Source: Rhizobiales bacterium UBA697 (lineage in GTDB: Bacteria; Pseudomonadota; Alphaproteobacteria; Rhizobiales; Ancalomicrobiaceae). From it: a DNA stretch of 7,619 nt. The position numbers and the translations under genes were made by a program. The stretch spans positions 1-7,619 of the forward strand of contig DBMN01000296.1 of the NCBI GenBank assembly GCA_002298965.1, read 5' to 3'. The notes beneath the pieces were generated by a model. It made no database searches. It had not been told where the DNA came from and saw only the letters and a list, made by a program, of their open reading frames with translations. Positions 1-6,715 of the stretch are shown here, piece after piece. Positions within the stretch are counted from its first letter, which is position 1. Each line of letters begins with the position of its first letter.

Positions 1-1
1 C

Positions 2-1846
2 GGCGCGACCTCGACCGCCGTCCTCGCCGCCGCCGGCGCGCTCTCCGGCACGGTCGGCGCCTCGGTGCTCGCCTCCAAGACGGCGGCCGCCGCGGGCGGC
101 TCGACGCTCGGCTTCAAGCCGTTGCCGCACGGCTACGACGCGACCCACCACGTCGCCGAGGGCTACGACGCGACCGTCCTCATCCGCTGGGGCGACCCGG
201 TGGTGAAGGGCGCCCCCGCCTTCGACCCGATGAAGCAGACCGCCGCGGCGCAGACGCAGCAGTTCGGCTACAACAACGACTTCGTCGGCTACACGCCCCT
301 GCCCTACGGCTCGGGCGACCCGGCCCACGGCCTGCTCTGCGTCAACCACGAATACGTCAACCGCGAGCTGATGTTCCCCGATCCGGCGGATCAGGACCCG
401 AAGACCCAGTCGAAGGCCTCCGTCGACATCGAGATGGCGGCGCACGGCCATTCGGTCATCGAGATCGTCCGCGACGCCGAGGGCAAGTGGGCGGTCGTGC
501 CCGGCGCCTACAACCGCCGCATCCACGTCGGCACCGAGATGGCGATCTCCGGCCCCGCCGCCGGCCACGACCGGCTGAAGACCTCGGCCGATCCGACCGG
601 CCGCAAGGTCTTCGGCACGGTCAACAACTGCGCGGGCTCGATCACGCCGTGGGGCACGGTGCTGATGGCGGAGGAGAACTTCAACAACTACTTCGGCGGC
701 GACGCCGCGAAGACGAAGGAAGCGCGCAACTACAAGCGTCTGGCGCTCGCCTCGGGCGAGGCCGAATACGCCTGGAGCCGCTTCCACGACCGCTTCGACG
801 TCGAGAAGGAACCCAACGAGGCCAACCGCTTCGGCTGGATGGTCGAGATCGATCCCTACGACCCGACCTCGACGCCGATCAAGCGCACCGCGCTCGGCCG
901 CTTCAAGCACGAGGGCGCCCATGCGCTCGTCGACAAGTCCGGCCATGTCGTCGCCTATTCGGGCGACGATCAGCGCTTCGACTACATCTACAAGTTCGTC
1001 TCGAAGAACAAGTACGACGCCAAGGACCGCAAGGCCAACTTCGGCATCCTCGACGAGGGCACGCTCCACGTCGCCAAGTTCTCCGACGACCACACGCTCG
1101 AATGGCTGCCGCTCGTCTTCGGTCAGGGGCCGTTGACCGAGGCCAACGACTTCCACAGCCAGGCCGACGTGCTGATCGAGACCCGCCGCGCCGCCGACCT
1201 CCTCGGCGCCACGCCGATGGACCGGCCCGAGGACATCGAGCCGAACCTCGTCACCGGCGTCGTCTATTGCGCGCTGACCAACAACGGCAAGCGCAAGAAG
1301 GAACAGGTGGACGCCGTCAATCCGCGTGCCGCCAACGAGCACGGCCACATCCTGGAGATGATCCCGCCGGGCGGCCGCGGCGCCGACAAGGACCACACCG
1401 CGACGAAGTTCACCTGGGACATCCTGCTGCTCGCCGGCAATCCGGCCGATCCCAAGGACGGCGCCAAGTATCATCCGGCGGTCGGCGCCGGCGACTGGCT
1501 GTCCTGCCCCGACAACGTCGCGGTCGACACCAAGGGCCGGCTGTGGATCGCCACCGACGGCGCGCCGAAGTTCGGCATCGCCGACGGCGTGTGGGCGACC
1601 GACGTCGAGGGCGACGGGCGTGCGCTGGTGAAGCTGTTCTTCTCCACCCCGCGCGGCGCCGAACTCTGCGGCCCGTCGTTCAACACCGACGACAGCGCCT
1701 ATTTCGCCGCCGTCCAGCATCCCGGCGACGAGAAGGGCTCGACCTTCGCCAAGCCGTCGACCCGCTGGCCGGACTTCAAGGACGACCAGCCGGCGAAGCC
1801 GTCGGTCATGGTCATCACCAAGCAGGGCGGCGGCGCGATCGGCTGA
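2..1846 (+). CDS. PhoX family phosphatase (DUF839), 5' end outside the window
   Basis: Probable PhoX-type alkaline phosphatase, which in studied members releases phosphate from organic phosphoesters outside the cytoplasm using an iron/calcium cofactor. The frame is open from base 2 to the TGA at 1844-1846 (614 residues visible), close to full family length. The first ~35 visible residues are Ala/Gly/Ser-rich and hydrophobic, like the h-region of a Tat signal peptide. The GTG at 65 lies inside this stretch, so it is unlikely to be the true start; the twin-arginine motif is probably just upstream of the window (inference). Family features include an early GYDATVLIRWGDP segment, NNCAGSITPWGT with its Cys codon at 629-631 (the family's metal-site cysteine region), the MAEENFNNYF stretch after it, KHEGAHALVDKSGHVVAYSGDD, and C-terminal LWIATDG. 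It is followed by a strong hairpin terminator and converges with the rubredoxin gene. No Pho box can be assessed because the promoter is not in the window. Family assignment is secure; substrate is not determined. Confidence 0.93.
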   Translation, partial: GATSTAVLAAAGALSGTVGASVLASKTAAAAGGSTLGFKPLPHGYDATHHVAEGYDATVLIRWGDPVVKGAPAFDPMKQTAAAQTQQFGYNNDFVGYTPLPYGSGDPAHGLLCVNHEYVNRELMFPDPADQDPKTQSKASVDIEMAAHGHSVIEIVRDAEGKWAVVPGAYNRRIHVGTEMAISGPAAGHDRLKTSADPTGRKVFGTVNNCAGSITPWGTVLMAEENFNNYFGGDAAKTKEARNYKRLALASGEAEYAWSRFHDRFDVEKEPNEANRFGWMVEIDPYDPTSTPIKRTALGRFKHEGAHALVDKSGHVVAYSGDDQRFDYIYKFVSKNKYDAKDRKANFGILDEGTLHVAKFSDDHTLEWLPLVFGQGPLTEANDFHSQADVLIETRRAADLLGATPMDRPEDIEPNLVTGVVYCALTNNGKRKKEQVDAVNPRAANEHGHILEMIPPGGRGADKDHTATKFTWDILLLAGNPADPKDGAKYHPAVGAGDWLSCPDNVAVDTKGRLWIATDGAPKFGIADGVWATDVEGDGRALVKLFFSTPRGAELCGPSFNTDDSAYFAAVQHPGDEKGSTFAKPSTRWPDFKDDQPAKPSVMVITKQGGGAIG

Positions 1847-1873
1847 TCACGCGTCGCACCGGACCAGGCACGA

Positions 1874-1899
1874 AAAGGGCGGCCTCGCGGCCGCCCTTT
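1874..1899 (+). terminator. Intrinsic terminator hairpin between convergent genes
   Basis: A perfect 11-bp stem (AAAGGGCGGCC pairing with GGCCGCCCTTT) closes a TCGC tetraloop and starts 27 bases after the phosphatase stop. The plus-strand downstream side reads CTTTCTCGTCTCTTC, pyrimidine-rich with scattered T residues rather than a clean U-tract. The minus-strand downstream side is not T-rich. It therefore best serves the phosphatase, though the symmetric stem could also stop read-through from the rubredoxin gene, which ends at 1925. Confidence 0.85.
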
Positions 1900-1924
1900 C
1901 TCGTCTCTTCGAGCCCCGCCGCCC

Positions 1925-2251
1925 TCAGTCGAAGGGCTTCCAGGGGCGATCGGTCGGCTCGAACCACGCCTTCGGCGAGCCGCAGACCGGGCAACGCCAT
2001 CCCTCCGGCAGATCGTCGAAGGCGATCCCCGGCGGGATCGGTCCGTCGCCGGCGATGTTCGCCGGATCGCCGTGGAGGGGATCGTAGACGTAGTGTTCGC
2101 ACTCGTTGTAGGTGCAGAGCCAACGCCCGCCTTCGGCCCGCGCGCCGCCTGCGGCCCCGGCGAGGAGGCCCAGGAAGGCGACGAGCCGAGCGAGGACACG
2201 GCGGCGGTTCGGGGGCTGCGACATCGACGGGCTCGCGGGCGGACGGGACAT
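1925..2251 (-). CDS. Exported rubredoxin with CX4C/CX2C iron site
   Basis: Small one-iron electron carrier, 108 codons from the ATG at 2249-2251; a second ATG at 2222-2224 would give 99 residues. Neither start has a convincing ribosome-binding site, so the start is uncertain. An N-terminal NRRRVL stretch (residues 15-20) followed by a hydrophobic run (LARLVAFLGLLAGAAGGARA) fits the twin-arginine pattern Z-R-R-x-hydrophobic-hydrophobic and a signal peptidase site after ARA (residue 39), predicting a ~69-residue mature protein outside the cytoplasm. The mature part has the rubredoxin layout: WLCTYNECEHYVYDP with cysteines 46 and 51, the HGDP turn, IAFDDLPEGW, then CPVCG with cysteines 87 and 90, and a final WFEP. 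The first knuckle is CX4C instead of the usual CX2CG. The gene lies 44 bases after the RutE-like gene on the same strand, so co-transcription is likely. The redox partner is unknown. Fold assignment is secure; export is a prediction. Confidence 0.85.
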   Translation of the reverse strand: MSRPPASPSMSQPPNRRRVLARLVAFLGLLAGAAGGARAEGGRWLCTYNECEHYVYDPLHGDPANIAGDGPIPPGIAFDDLPEGWRCPVCGSPKAWFEPTDRPWKPFD

Positions 2252-2295
2252 GCGGTCAGCATGGCCCGCTTCCGCGAAGCCCGCATGAACCGACG

Positions 2296-2889
2296 TCAGG
2301 CAACGGCGGCGACGTCCTCGAAGGCGAGGCGCGGCAGGCGCGGATGCAGCTTGGCGGCATCGCCGTAGCCGATGTTGACCAGCATGAAGGACTTGGCCGA
2401 GCCGTCGGCGAAGAAGGCGGCGTCGCAGGCGGCGGCATCGAAACCGGTCATCGGGCCGGCGTCGAGGCCGAGCGAACGCAGGGCGAGGATGAAGTAGCCG
2501 GCCTGCAGCGCCGCGTTCATGCGGGCGGTCGGCTCGGCGTGCGGCTGGCCGGCGAACCACGAGCGGGCATCGGCATGGGGGAAGAGCTTCGGCAGCTGGT
2601 CGAAGAACTTCGGGTCGTAGGCGACGATCGCGGTGACCGGCGCGGCCATGGTCTTGTCGACGTTGCCGGGGGCGAGCGTCGGGCGCAGCTTCTCCTTGGC
2701 CTCGGCCGAGCGGACGAAGAGGAGGCGCAGCGGCACGCTGTTGGCCGCCGTCGGGCCCCACTCGGTCAGTTCGACCGCCTGACGCAGCGTGGCGTCGTCG
2801 ACGGGGCGGTCCTGCCAGGCACCATGGGTGCGGGCTTCACGGAAGAGAAGATCGAGGGAAGCCGCGTCGAGGACGGGACGAACGGTCAT
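2296..2889 (-). CDS. rutE: RutE-type malonic semialdehyde reductase (nitroreductase fold)
   Basis: A 197-residue cytoplasmic flavoprotein of the HadB/RutE branch of the nitroreductase family. RutE reduces malonic semialdehyde to 3-hydroxypropionate, using FMN and NAD(P)H, as the last step of the Rut uracil-degradation pathway. Length matches E. coli RutE (about 196). Recognisable conserved stretches are ARTHGAWQDRPV (19-30), WGPTAANSVPLRLLFV (44-59), LFPHADARSWF (102-112), GLDAGPMTGFD (141-151) and NIGYGD (172-177), nearly the same as my recollection of E. coli RutE. The ATG at 2887-2889 was chosen because AGGAG sits six bases upstream; an in-frame start seven codons earlier has no such support. 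No other rut gene is in the window, so the protein may act on malonic semialdehyde from another route, or reduce other enals or nitro compounds. It is probably the first gene of an operon with the exported rubredoxin. Family membership is near certain, the physiological substrate less so. Confidence 0.92.
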   Translation of the reverse strand: MTVRPVLDAASLDLLFREARTHGAWQDRPVDDATLRQAVELTEWGPTAANSVPLRLLFVRSAEAKEKLRPTLAPGNVDKTMAAPVTAIVAYDPKFFDQLPKLFPHADARSWFAGQPHAEPTARMNAALQAGYFILALRSLGLDAGPMTGFDAAACDAAFFADGSAKSFMLVNIGYGDAAKLHPRLPRLAFEDVAAVA

Positions 2890-2895
2890 CGGACA

Positions 2896-2900
2896 CTCCT
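2896..2900 (-). promoter_or_regulatory. Ribosome-binding site of the RutE-like gene
   Basis: AGGAG on the minus strand, six bases before the ATG at 2889. It decides between the two possible starts of this gene. Confidence 0.8.
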
Positions 2901-2910
2901 GGGAGAACAT

Positions 2911-2929
2911 GCGACAGGGAGGCTGTCGC
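2911..2929 (-). other. Hairpin in the leader of the RutE-like gene
   Basis: A perfect 7-bp inverted repeat (GCGACAG / CTGTCGC) encloses a five-base loop that reads CCTCC on the minus strand. It lies 22 bases upstream of the RutE-like ATG and about 73 bases past the stop of the cyclic-di-GMP gene. No T-tract follows on the minus strand (ATGTTCTCCC), so it is a poor intrinsic terminator. The loop could pair with purine-rich Shine-Dalgarno-type sequence, so a translational role is possible but speculative. The rest of the 112-base gap (2890-3001) holds no gene and no clear promoter. Confidence 0.5.
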
Positions 2930-3001
2930 TTCCCCTCTCACATGCCCCCGACGGCGCCGCGCGACTAGACCGCGGACGTCGAACGATGCGTCCAATTTCC
3001 C

Positions 3002-6000
3002 TCAACCGGCATCGCGGGCGACGACGGGCGCCTTGCCGCCGAGCCGCTCGAGCAGTTCGGCGAGCGGCACCGGGCGGGCGACGTGGTAGCCCTGCACCAT
3101 GTCGACGCCGATGGCGCGGAGCTGCTCCAGCGTCTCCTCGTCCTCGACGAACTCGGCGATGGTGGTGGCGCCGATCTTGTGGCCGATGTCGTTGATGCTC
3201 TCGACGATGGCGCGGTCGACCTGGTTGGTGGTCAGCTTGCGCACGAAGGAGCCGTCGATCTTGAGATAGTCGGCCGGGAACTGTTCGAGATAGGCGAAGG
3301 ACGACAGGCCGGCGCCGAAGTCGTCGAGCATGATGGCGTAGCCGGCGGCGCGCAGCTCGTCGACCAGCTTGCCGGCGTGGGTGATGTTGTTGATCAGCGA
3401 GGTCTCGGTGATCTCGAAACGCAGCCGGTGCGGCGGCAGGCGCGAATCCTCGAGCTCGGCGGCGAGGAAGGCGAGCAGGCCCGGATCGTCGAGGCTGTTG
3501 GCCGACAGGTTGATCGACACCGACAGGCGCGGCACCGCCAGGATCGCCTCGTCGAGGTGATGCAGCACCGAATGGATCATCCAGCGGTCGATCGAGGCCA
3601 TCAGGCCGTAGCGCTCGGCGGCCGGGATGAAGGCGCCGGGCGGCAGGATCGCGCCCTCGTCGTCGCGCATGCGCACCAGCAGTTCGGCATGCGACTGGAG
3701 GTGGCCGGCGGGGCGCAGGTCGAGGATCTCCTGGGCGTAGATCTCGAACCGGTCGGTATCGAGCGCGGCGCGGATGCCGGCGGCGGTGTGCAGCTCGTGG
3801 TGATGGCGGCGGGCGTCGCCCTCGGAGAGGTGATAGAGCGACACGCGGTTGCGGCCGGCGGCCTTGGCGGCGTAGCAGGCGACGTCGGCGCGGCTCATGA
3901 CGTCGGCGGCGAGCGGGATCTCGGCGTCGACGCGGGCGATGCCGACGGAGGCGCCGACCTCGTAGACGCGGCCGCCCCAGGAGAAGCGGACGCGGCCGAT
4001 GCGCTCGATCAGCCGTTCGGCGATCAGGCGGGCCTCCTCCATGTCGCAGTCGACCAGCAGGATGCCGAACTCGTCGCCGCCGAGGCGGGCGACGATGTCG
4101 TTGCGGCGCATCTCGCCGCGGATCAGGCGGCCGATCTCGCGCAGCAGCGCGTCGCCGGCGGCGTGGCCGGCGGTGTCGTTGATGATCTTGAAGCGATCGA
4201 GATCGACGAAGCAGAGCGAATGGCGCGAGCCGTCGAGATGGGCGGCGGCGCAATAGTCGGAGAGCGTCTGCTCGAAGGCGGAGCGATTGCGCAGGCCGGT
4301 CAGCGCGTCGTGGGTGGCGAGCTGGGCGAGTTCCTTCTGCAGCGTGCGCGAGCGGGTGACGTCCTGGAAGACCAGCACCGCGCCGAGCAGCTCGCCGTTC
4401 TTCTTCAGCACCGGCGAGGCCGTCGCCTCGATGTCGAGGCGGGCGCCGTCGCGGGCGACGAGGACGAGGCCGTCGTCCTCGGTGACGCGTTCGCGGGTCT
4501 CGAGCGCGCGGGTGACGGCGCAGGAGCCCCCGCCCCCCTCCTCGCCCTCGCGCGCGACGCGGAAGACGGCCGAGCAGAGGCGGCCGAGGGCATGGGCCTC
4601 GCTCCAGCCGGTCAGGCCTTCGGCGATCGGGTTCATCAGCGAGATTCGGCCGGTCTCGTCGGTGCAGATCACGCCGTCGCCGATCGAATGCAGCGTGATG
4701 CGCAGCCGTTCCTTCTCGGTCTGCAACGCCTCGGTCAGGCGGCGGTTCTCGGTGATGTCGGTGTGGGTGCCGATCATGCGCAGCGGCTGACCGGTCTCGT
4801 CGCGGGCGATGACGCGGCCGCGGTCGAGGATCCAGACCCAGCGGCCGTCCTTGTGGCGCATGCGGAATTCGCACTCGAACTGTTCGGTCTCGCCCTCGAG
4901 GTGGCGCTTCTCCTCGCGCAGCAGCGTCGGCAGGTCGTAGGGGTGGACGAGCGACAGCCAGGCGTCGGCCTCGCCCGAGATCTCGCCCGGCTCGTAGCCG
5001 ATCATGCGCGACCACATCGGCGAATAGAACGTGTCGCGGCGGCGGTAGTCGTAGTCCCAGACGCCCTGGCGGGCGCTCTCGAGCGCGAAGTTCCAGCGGC
5101 TCTCGGACAGTTCCAGCGCCTGCTCGACGCGGCGGCGGGCCTCGATGTCGTTGAGCTGGGCGATCAGATAGGCGGGCTTGCGCTCCGGTCCCTCGCGCAC
5201 CATCGCCACGGCGACGAAGGCCCAGACCGCCGAACCGTCCTTGCGACGATAGCGGCGTTCGGCGGTGAAGACGTCGTATTCGCCGGCCAGCAGACCGCGC
5301 AGGCGGACGTCGAAGTCGCCCGGATCGTCGACGGTGATGTCGCCGGGGCGCTTGCCGACGAGATCGCCCGGATCGCAGGCGAGCATGTCGCAGAGCGCGC
5401 GGTTGACCGAGAAGCAGACGCCGTCGAGGCGCAGCAGCGCCATGCCGAAGGGCGAGTGCTCCATGGCGTCGCGGAAGCGGGTCTCGTTGCGGCGGGAGCG
5501 CGTGCGTTCCTTGTCGAGTTCCTCGCGCAGCAGGGCGAAGGCGACCGGCAGGCCGGCGACGAGGGCGGTGGCGCAGAGCTGGACCACCGCGGCGGAGACC
5601 TCGACGCCGCCGAAGGCGACGAAACCCCAATGGCGCGACAGGGCGATGCCGACCGCCACGACGAGCGAGCCGGCCGCGGTCGCGGCGACCGAGCCACGAA
5701 TGCCGACGACGGCGAGCGGCAGCACGCACATCGGCATCAGCGTCGGCAGAAAGGCCCGGCAGAAGCCGAGAATGGCGAGCGACATGCCGACGCCGAGCAG
5801 GGTCTCGGCGATGCGGCGAACGATCTGTTCGCGCCAGGCGCCGTGTTCGGCGACGGCGACCGCCATCAGCGCCATCAACGAGCCGGCGGCCTCCGAGCCC
5901 CAGCGGTCGAGGACGACGACGAGAAAACCGTCGCCGTCACCGACGACCATCCCGGCGGCGAGCGCGCCGACACCGGGCACGAGGAAGCCGAAGGCGGCGA

Positions 6001-6379
6001 CGCGGCGCAGCCAGTCGGTCGCCCAGCGGCCCGACCGCACCGAGCGCGGACCGACCAACACGACGAGGCCGCCGAGCAGTTCGACGACGGCGATCAGCGA
6101 CAGCGGCAGGACGCGATCGAAGCTCTCGCCGGCGTAGGTCAGCGTGACGAAGGCGGAGGCGAACACGCCGATCGATGCGGCGACGAGACCGCCCAGGCCG
6201 AGGCCGGTGGCCATGAGGGTCGCGAAGCCGACGGCGAACCACGGAATGCCGCGAGAGGCCTGGACGTCGTCCCAGTGGACGGCAGCGAACGACAGCACGA
6301 GATGGCCGACGACCAGAGCGACGACCGCCCATGATCCGAACCGGCCCGTCGCCGCCGAACGTACAGGAAACCCAACCAC
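3002..6379 (-). CDS. Membrane-bound MASE1-like/PAS-PAS-PAS/GGDEF/EAL cyclic-di-GMP enzyme
   Basis: A bifunctional-looking cyclic-di-GMP synthase/phosphodiesterase of 1125 residues from the GTG at 6377-6379. That start was chosen because GGAGG lies seven bases upstream. An in-frame ATG at 6430 (1142 residues) has TTAGGG touching it and poor spacing, but cannot be excluded. Residues ~15-285 form about eight to ten hydrophobic segments ending in a charged helix (REELDKERTRSRR), resembling MASE1. Three PAS domains follow (~299-415, ~426-547 with a PAS_3-like HKDGRWVW core, ~554-680). The GGDEF domain (~681-848) has metal/substrate residues in DLDRFKIIND (D726, N734, D743), an I-site RRND (758-761) exactly five residues before an intact GGDEF (767-771). 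The EAL domain (~865-1115) has the variant HAELLVR (E899), N957 in SINLS, E989 in EITET, DD 1019-1020, K1040 in LKID, E1076 and E1079 in AEFVE, and Q1096. Both activities therefore look possible, with synthesis subject to product inhibition. The sensed ligands are unknown. It is transcribed divergently from the chemotaxis transducer. Confidence 0.93.
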   Translation of the reverse strand: MVGFPVRSAATGRFGSWAVVALVVGHLVLSFAAVHWDDVQASRGIPWFAVGFATLMATGLGLGGLVAASIGVFASAFVTLTYAGESFDRVLPLSLIAVVELLGGLVVLVGPRSVRSGRWATDWLRRVAAFGFLVPGVGALAAGMVVGDGDGFLVVVLDRWGSEAAGSLMALMAVAVAEHGAWREQIVRRIAETLLGVGMSLAILGFCRAFLPTLMPMCVLPLAVVGIRGSVAATAAGSLVVAVGIALSRHWGFVAFGGVEVSAAVVQLCATALVAGLPVAFALLREELDKERTRSRRNETRFRDAMEHSPFGMALLRLDGVCFSVNRALCDMLACDPGDLVGKRPGDITVDDPGDFDVRLRGLLAGEYDVFTAERRYRRKDGSAVWAFVAVAMVREGPERKPAYLIAQLNDIEARRRVEQALELSESRWNFALESARQGVWDYDYRRRDTFYSPMWSRMIGYEPGEISGEADAWLSLVHPYDLPTLLREEKRHLEGETEQFECEFRMRHKDGRWVWILDRGRVIARDETGQPLRMIGTHTDITENRRLTEALQTEKERLRITLHSIGDGVICTDETGRISLMNPIAEGLTGWSEAHALGRLCSAVFRVAREGEEGGGGSCAVTRALETRERVTEDDGLVLVARDGARLDIEATASPVLKKNGELLGAVLVFQDVTRSRTLQKELAQLATHDALTGLRNRSAFEQTLSDYCAAAHLDGSRHSLCFVDLDRFKIINDTAGHAAGDALLREIGRLIRGEMRRNDIVARLGGDEFGILLVDCDMEEARLIAERLIERIGRVRFSWGGRVYEVGASVGIARVDAEIPLAADVMSRADVACYAAKAAGRNRVSLYHLSEGDARRHHHELHTAAGIRAALDTDRFEIYAQEILDLRPAGHLQSHAELLVRMRDDEGAILPPGAFIPAAERYGLMASIDRWMIHSVLHHLDEAILAVPRLSVSINLSANSLDDPGLLAFLAAELEDSRLPPHRLRFEITETSLINNITHAGKLVDELRAAGYAIMLDDFGAGLSSFAYLEQFPADYLKIDGSFVRKLTTNQVDRAIVESINDIGHKIGATTIAEFVEDEETLEQLRAIGVDMVQGYHVARPVPLAELLERLGGKAPVVARDAG

Positions 6380-6386
6380 CAGACGG

Positions 6387-6391
6387 CCTCC
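6387..6391 (-). promoter_or_regulatory. Ribosome-binding site favouring the GTG start of the GGDEF/EAL gene
   Basis: GGAGG on the minus strand with seven bases before the GTG at 6379. This spacing is near ideal, whereas the upstream ATG at 6430 has its AGGG directly abutting the start codon. Codons between the two candidate starts use A or T in third position more often than the body of the gene, which weakly supports the later start. Confidence 0.5.
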
Positions 6392-6494
6392 GCGGGCGAA
6401 AGATCCCGCCAGCCGAATTTCGGCGATCATCCCTAACAATCGGTGAAGGCCCAAAATGGCGACATCGACAAAAGTTCAATGAAGTTTACGTAGC

Positions 6495-6523
6495 GATATG
6501 CTTCGAAATTTTACTTTGGACAA
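6495..6523 (-). promoter_or_regulatory. Candidate promoter for the GGDEF/EAL gene
   Basis: On the minus strand TTGTCC (6518-6523) and CATATC (6495-6500) are separated by 17 bases. The match to housekeeping -35/-10 elements is partial, and the stretch is clearly more AT-rich than the surrounding coding DNA. It would start transcription near 6488, leaving a leader of about 60-110 bases depending on the true start codon. No better candidate was seen, but alphaproteobacterial promoters are degenerate. Confidence 0.3.
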
Positions 6524-6560
6524 GACATCCGGATCGCCCGTATTGCGTACAAACGGCAAC

Positions 6561-6577
6561 GTTAACGGGCCATTAAC
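6561..6577. promoter_or_regulatory. Symmetric CtrA box (TTAA-N7-TTAAC)
   Basis: GTTAACGGGCCATTAAC fits the full CtrA recognition pattern TTAA-N7-TTAAC on both strands, because the outer G and C extend both half sites. CtrA is the response regulator that governs cell-cycle, flagellar, chemotaxis and often cyclic-di-GMP genes in alphaproteobacteria. The site lies about 148 bases before the start of the globin-coupled transducer and about 182 bases before the GTG of the GGDEF/EAL gene. It does not overlap the -35 position of either candidate promoter, so activation, repression and direction cannot be told apart. The pattern match is exact; binding is inferred. Confidence 0.65.
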
Positions 6578-6615
6578 CCCGACACACCCAATATCGCCGC
6601 GTCACTCGCTGCAAT

Positions 6616-6645
6616 TTGACGCAGCCATGTTCGACCGAAAACAAT
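6616..6645 (+). promoter_or_regulatory. Candidate promoter for the chemotaxis transducer
   Basis: TTGACG (6616-6621) and AACAAT (6640-6645) are spaced by 18 bases; the -35 matches five of six consensus positions and the -10 four of six. Transcription would begin near 6652, giving a leader of roughly 70 bases. Many motile alphaproteobacterial chemoreceptors use other sigma factors, so this is tentative. Confidence 0.35.
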
Positions 6646-6711
6646 AGTCGCAATCGAAATCGCGTCATTCGGCCATTCGAGACGGACGACACGGTAAATC
6701 GAACGAGACGC

Positions 6712-6715
6712 GGAG
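6712..6715 (+). promoter_or_regulatory. Ribosome-binding site of the chemotaxis transducer
   Basis: GGAG ends nine bases before the ATG at 6725, an acceptable spacing that supports this start. It shares its final G with a GATTC sequence (6715-6719) that is a potential CcrM methylation site. Confidence 0.6.

Noticed and set aside
2252..2761. N-terminal extension of the rubredoxin frame up to 2761
   Set aside because: The extension lies out of frame inside the RutE-like gene, is Arg/Pro-rich, and would bury the signal peptide in the middle of the protein.
2974..2993. A dyad GGACG-N10-CGTCC downstream of the GGDEF/EAL stop, considered as an operator or terminator
   Set aside because: Five-base arms with a ten-base loop and no T-tract are easily expected by chance in GC-rich DNA.
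2966..2996. Possible promoter for the RutE-like gene, TTGGAC followed by TCTAGT on the minus strand
   Set aside because: The spacing is 20 bases, too long for a normal housekeeping promoter, and spacings of 17-18 give no acceptable -10. The gene needs a promoter or read-through, but I cannot place it.
487..3195. A 902-codon plus-strand frame running through the phosphatase and across the convergent genes
   Set aside because: It is Arg/Gly/Pro-rich, overlaps four well-supported gene features in other frames and crosses a strong terminator. It is a GC-driven shadow.
2886..5729. A 947-codon minus-strand frame overlapping the GGDEF/EAL gene
   Set aside because: The translation is almost entirely Arg, Pro and Ala, typical of a shifted frame of a GC-rich gene; no domain is recognisable.
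3083..6334. An uninterrupted 1083-codon plus-strand frame opposite the GGDEF/EAL gene
   Set aside because: Its protein is a low-complexity mix of Ala, Gly, Asp, Glu and Arg without recognisable domains, and the opposite strand encodes clear MASE1-like, PAS, GGDEF and EAL motifs. High GC removes stop codons from antisense frames, which explains the length.
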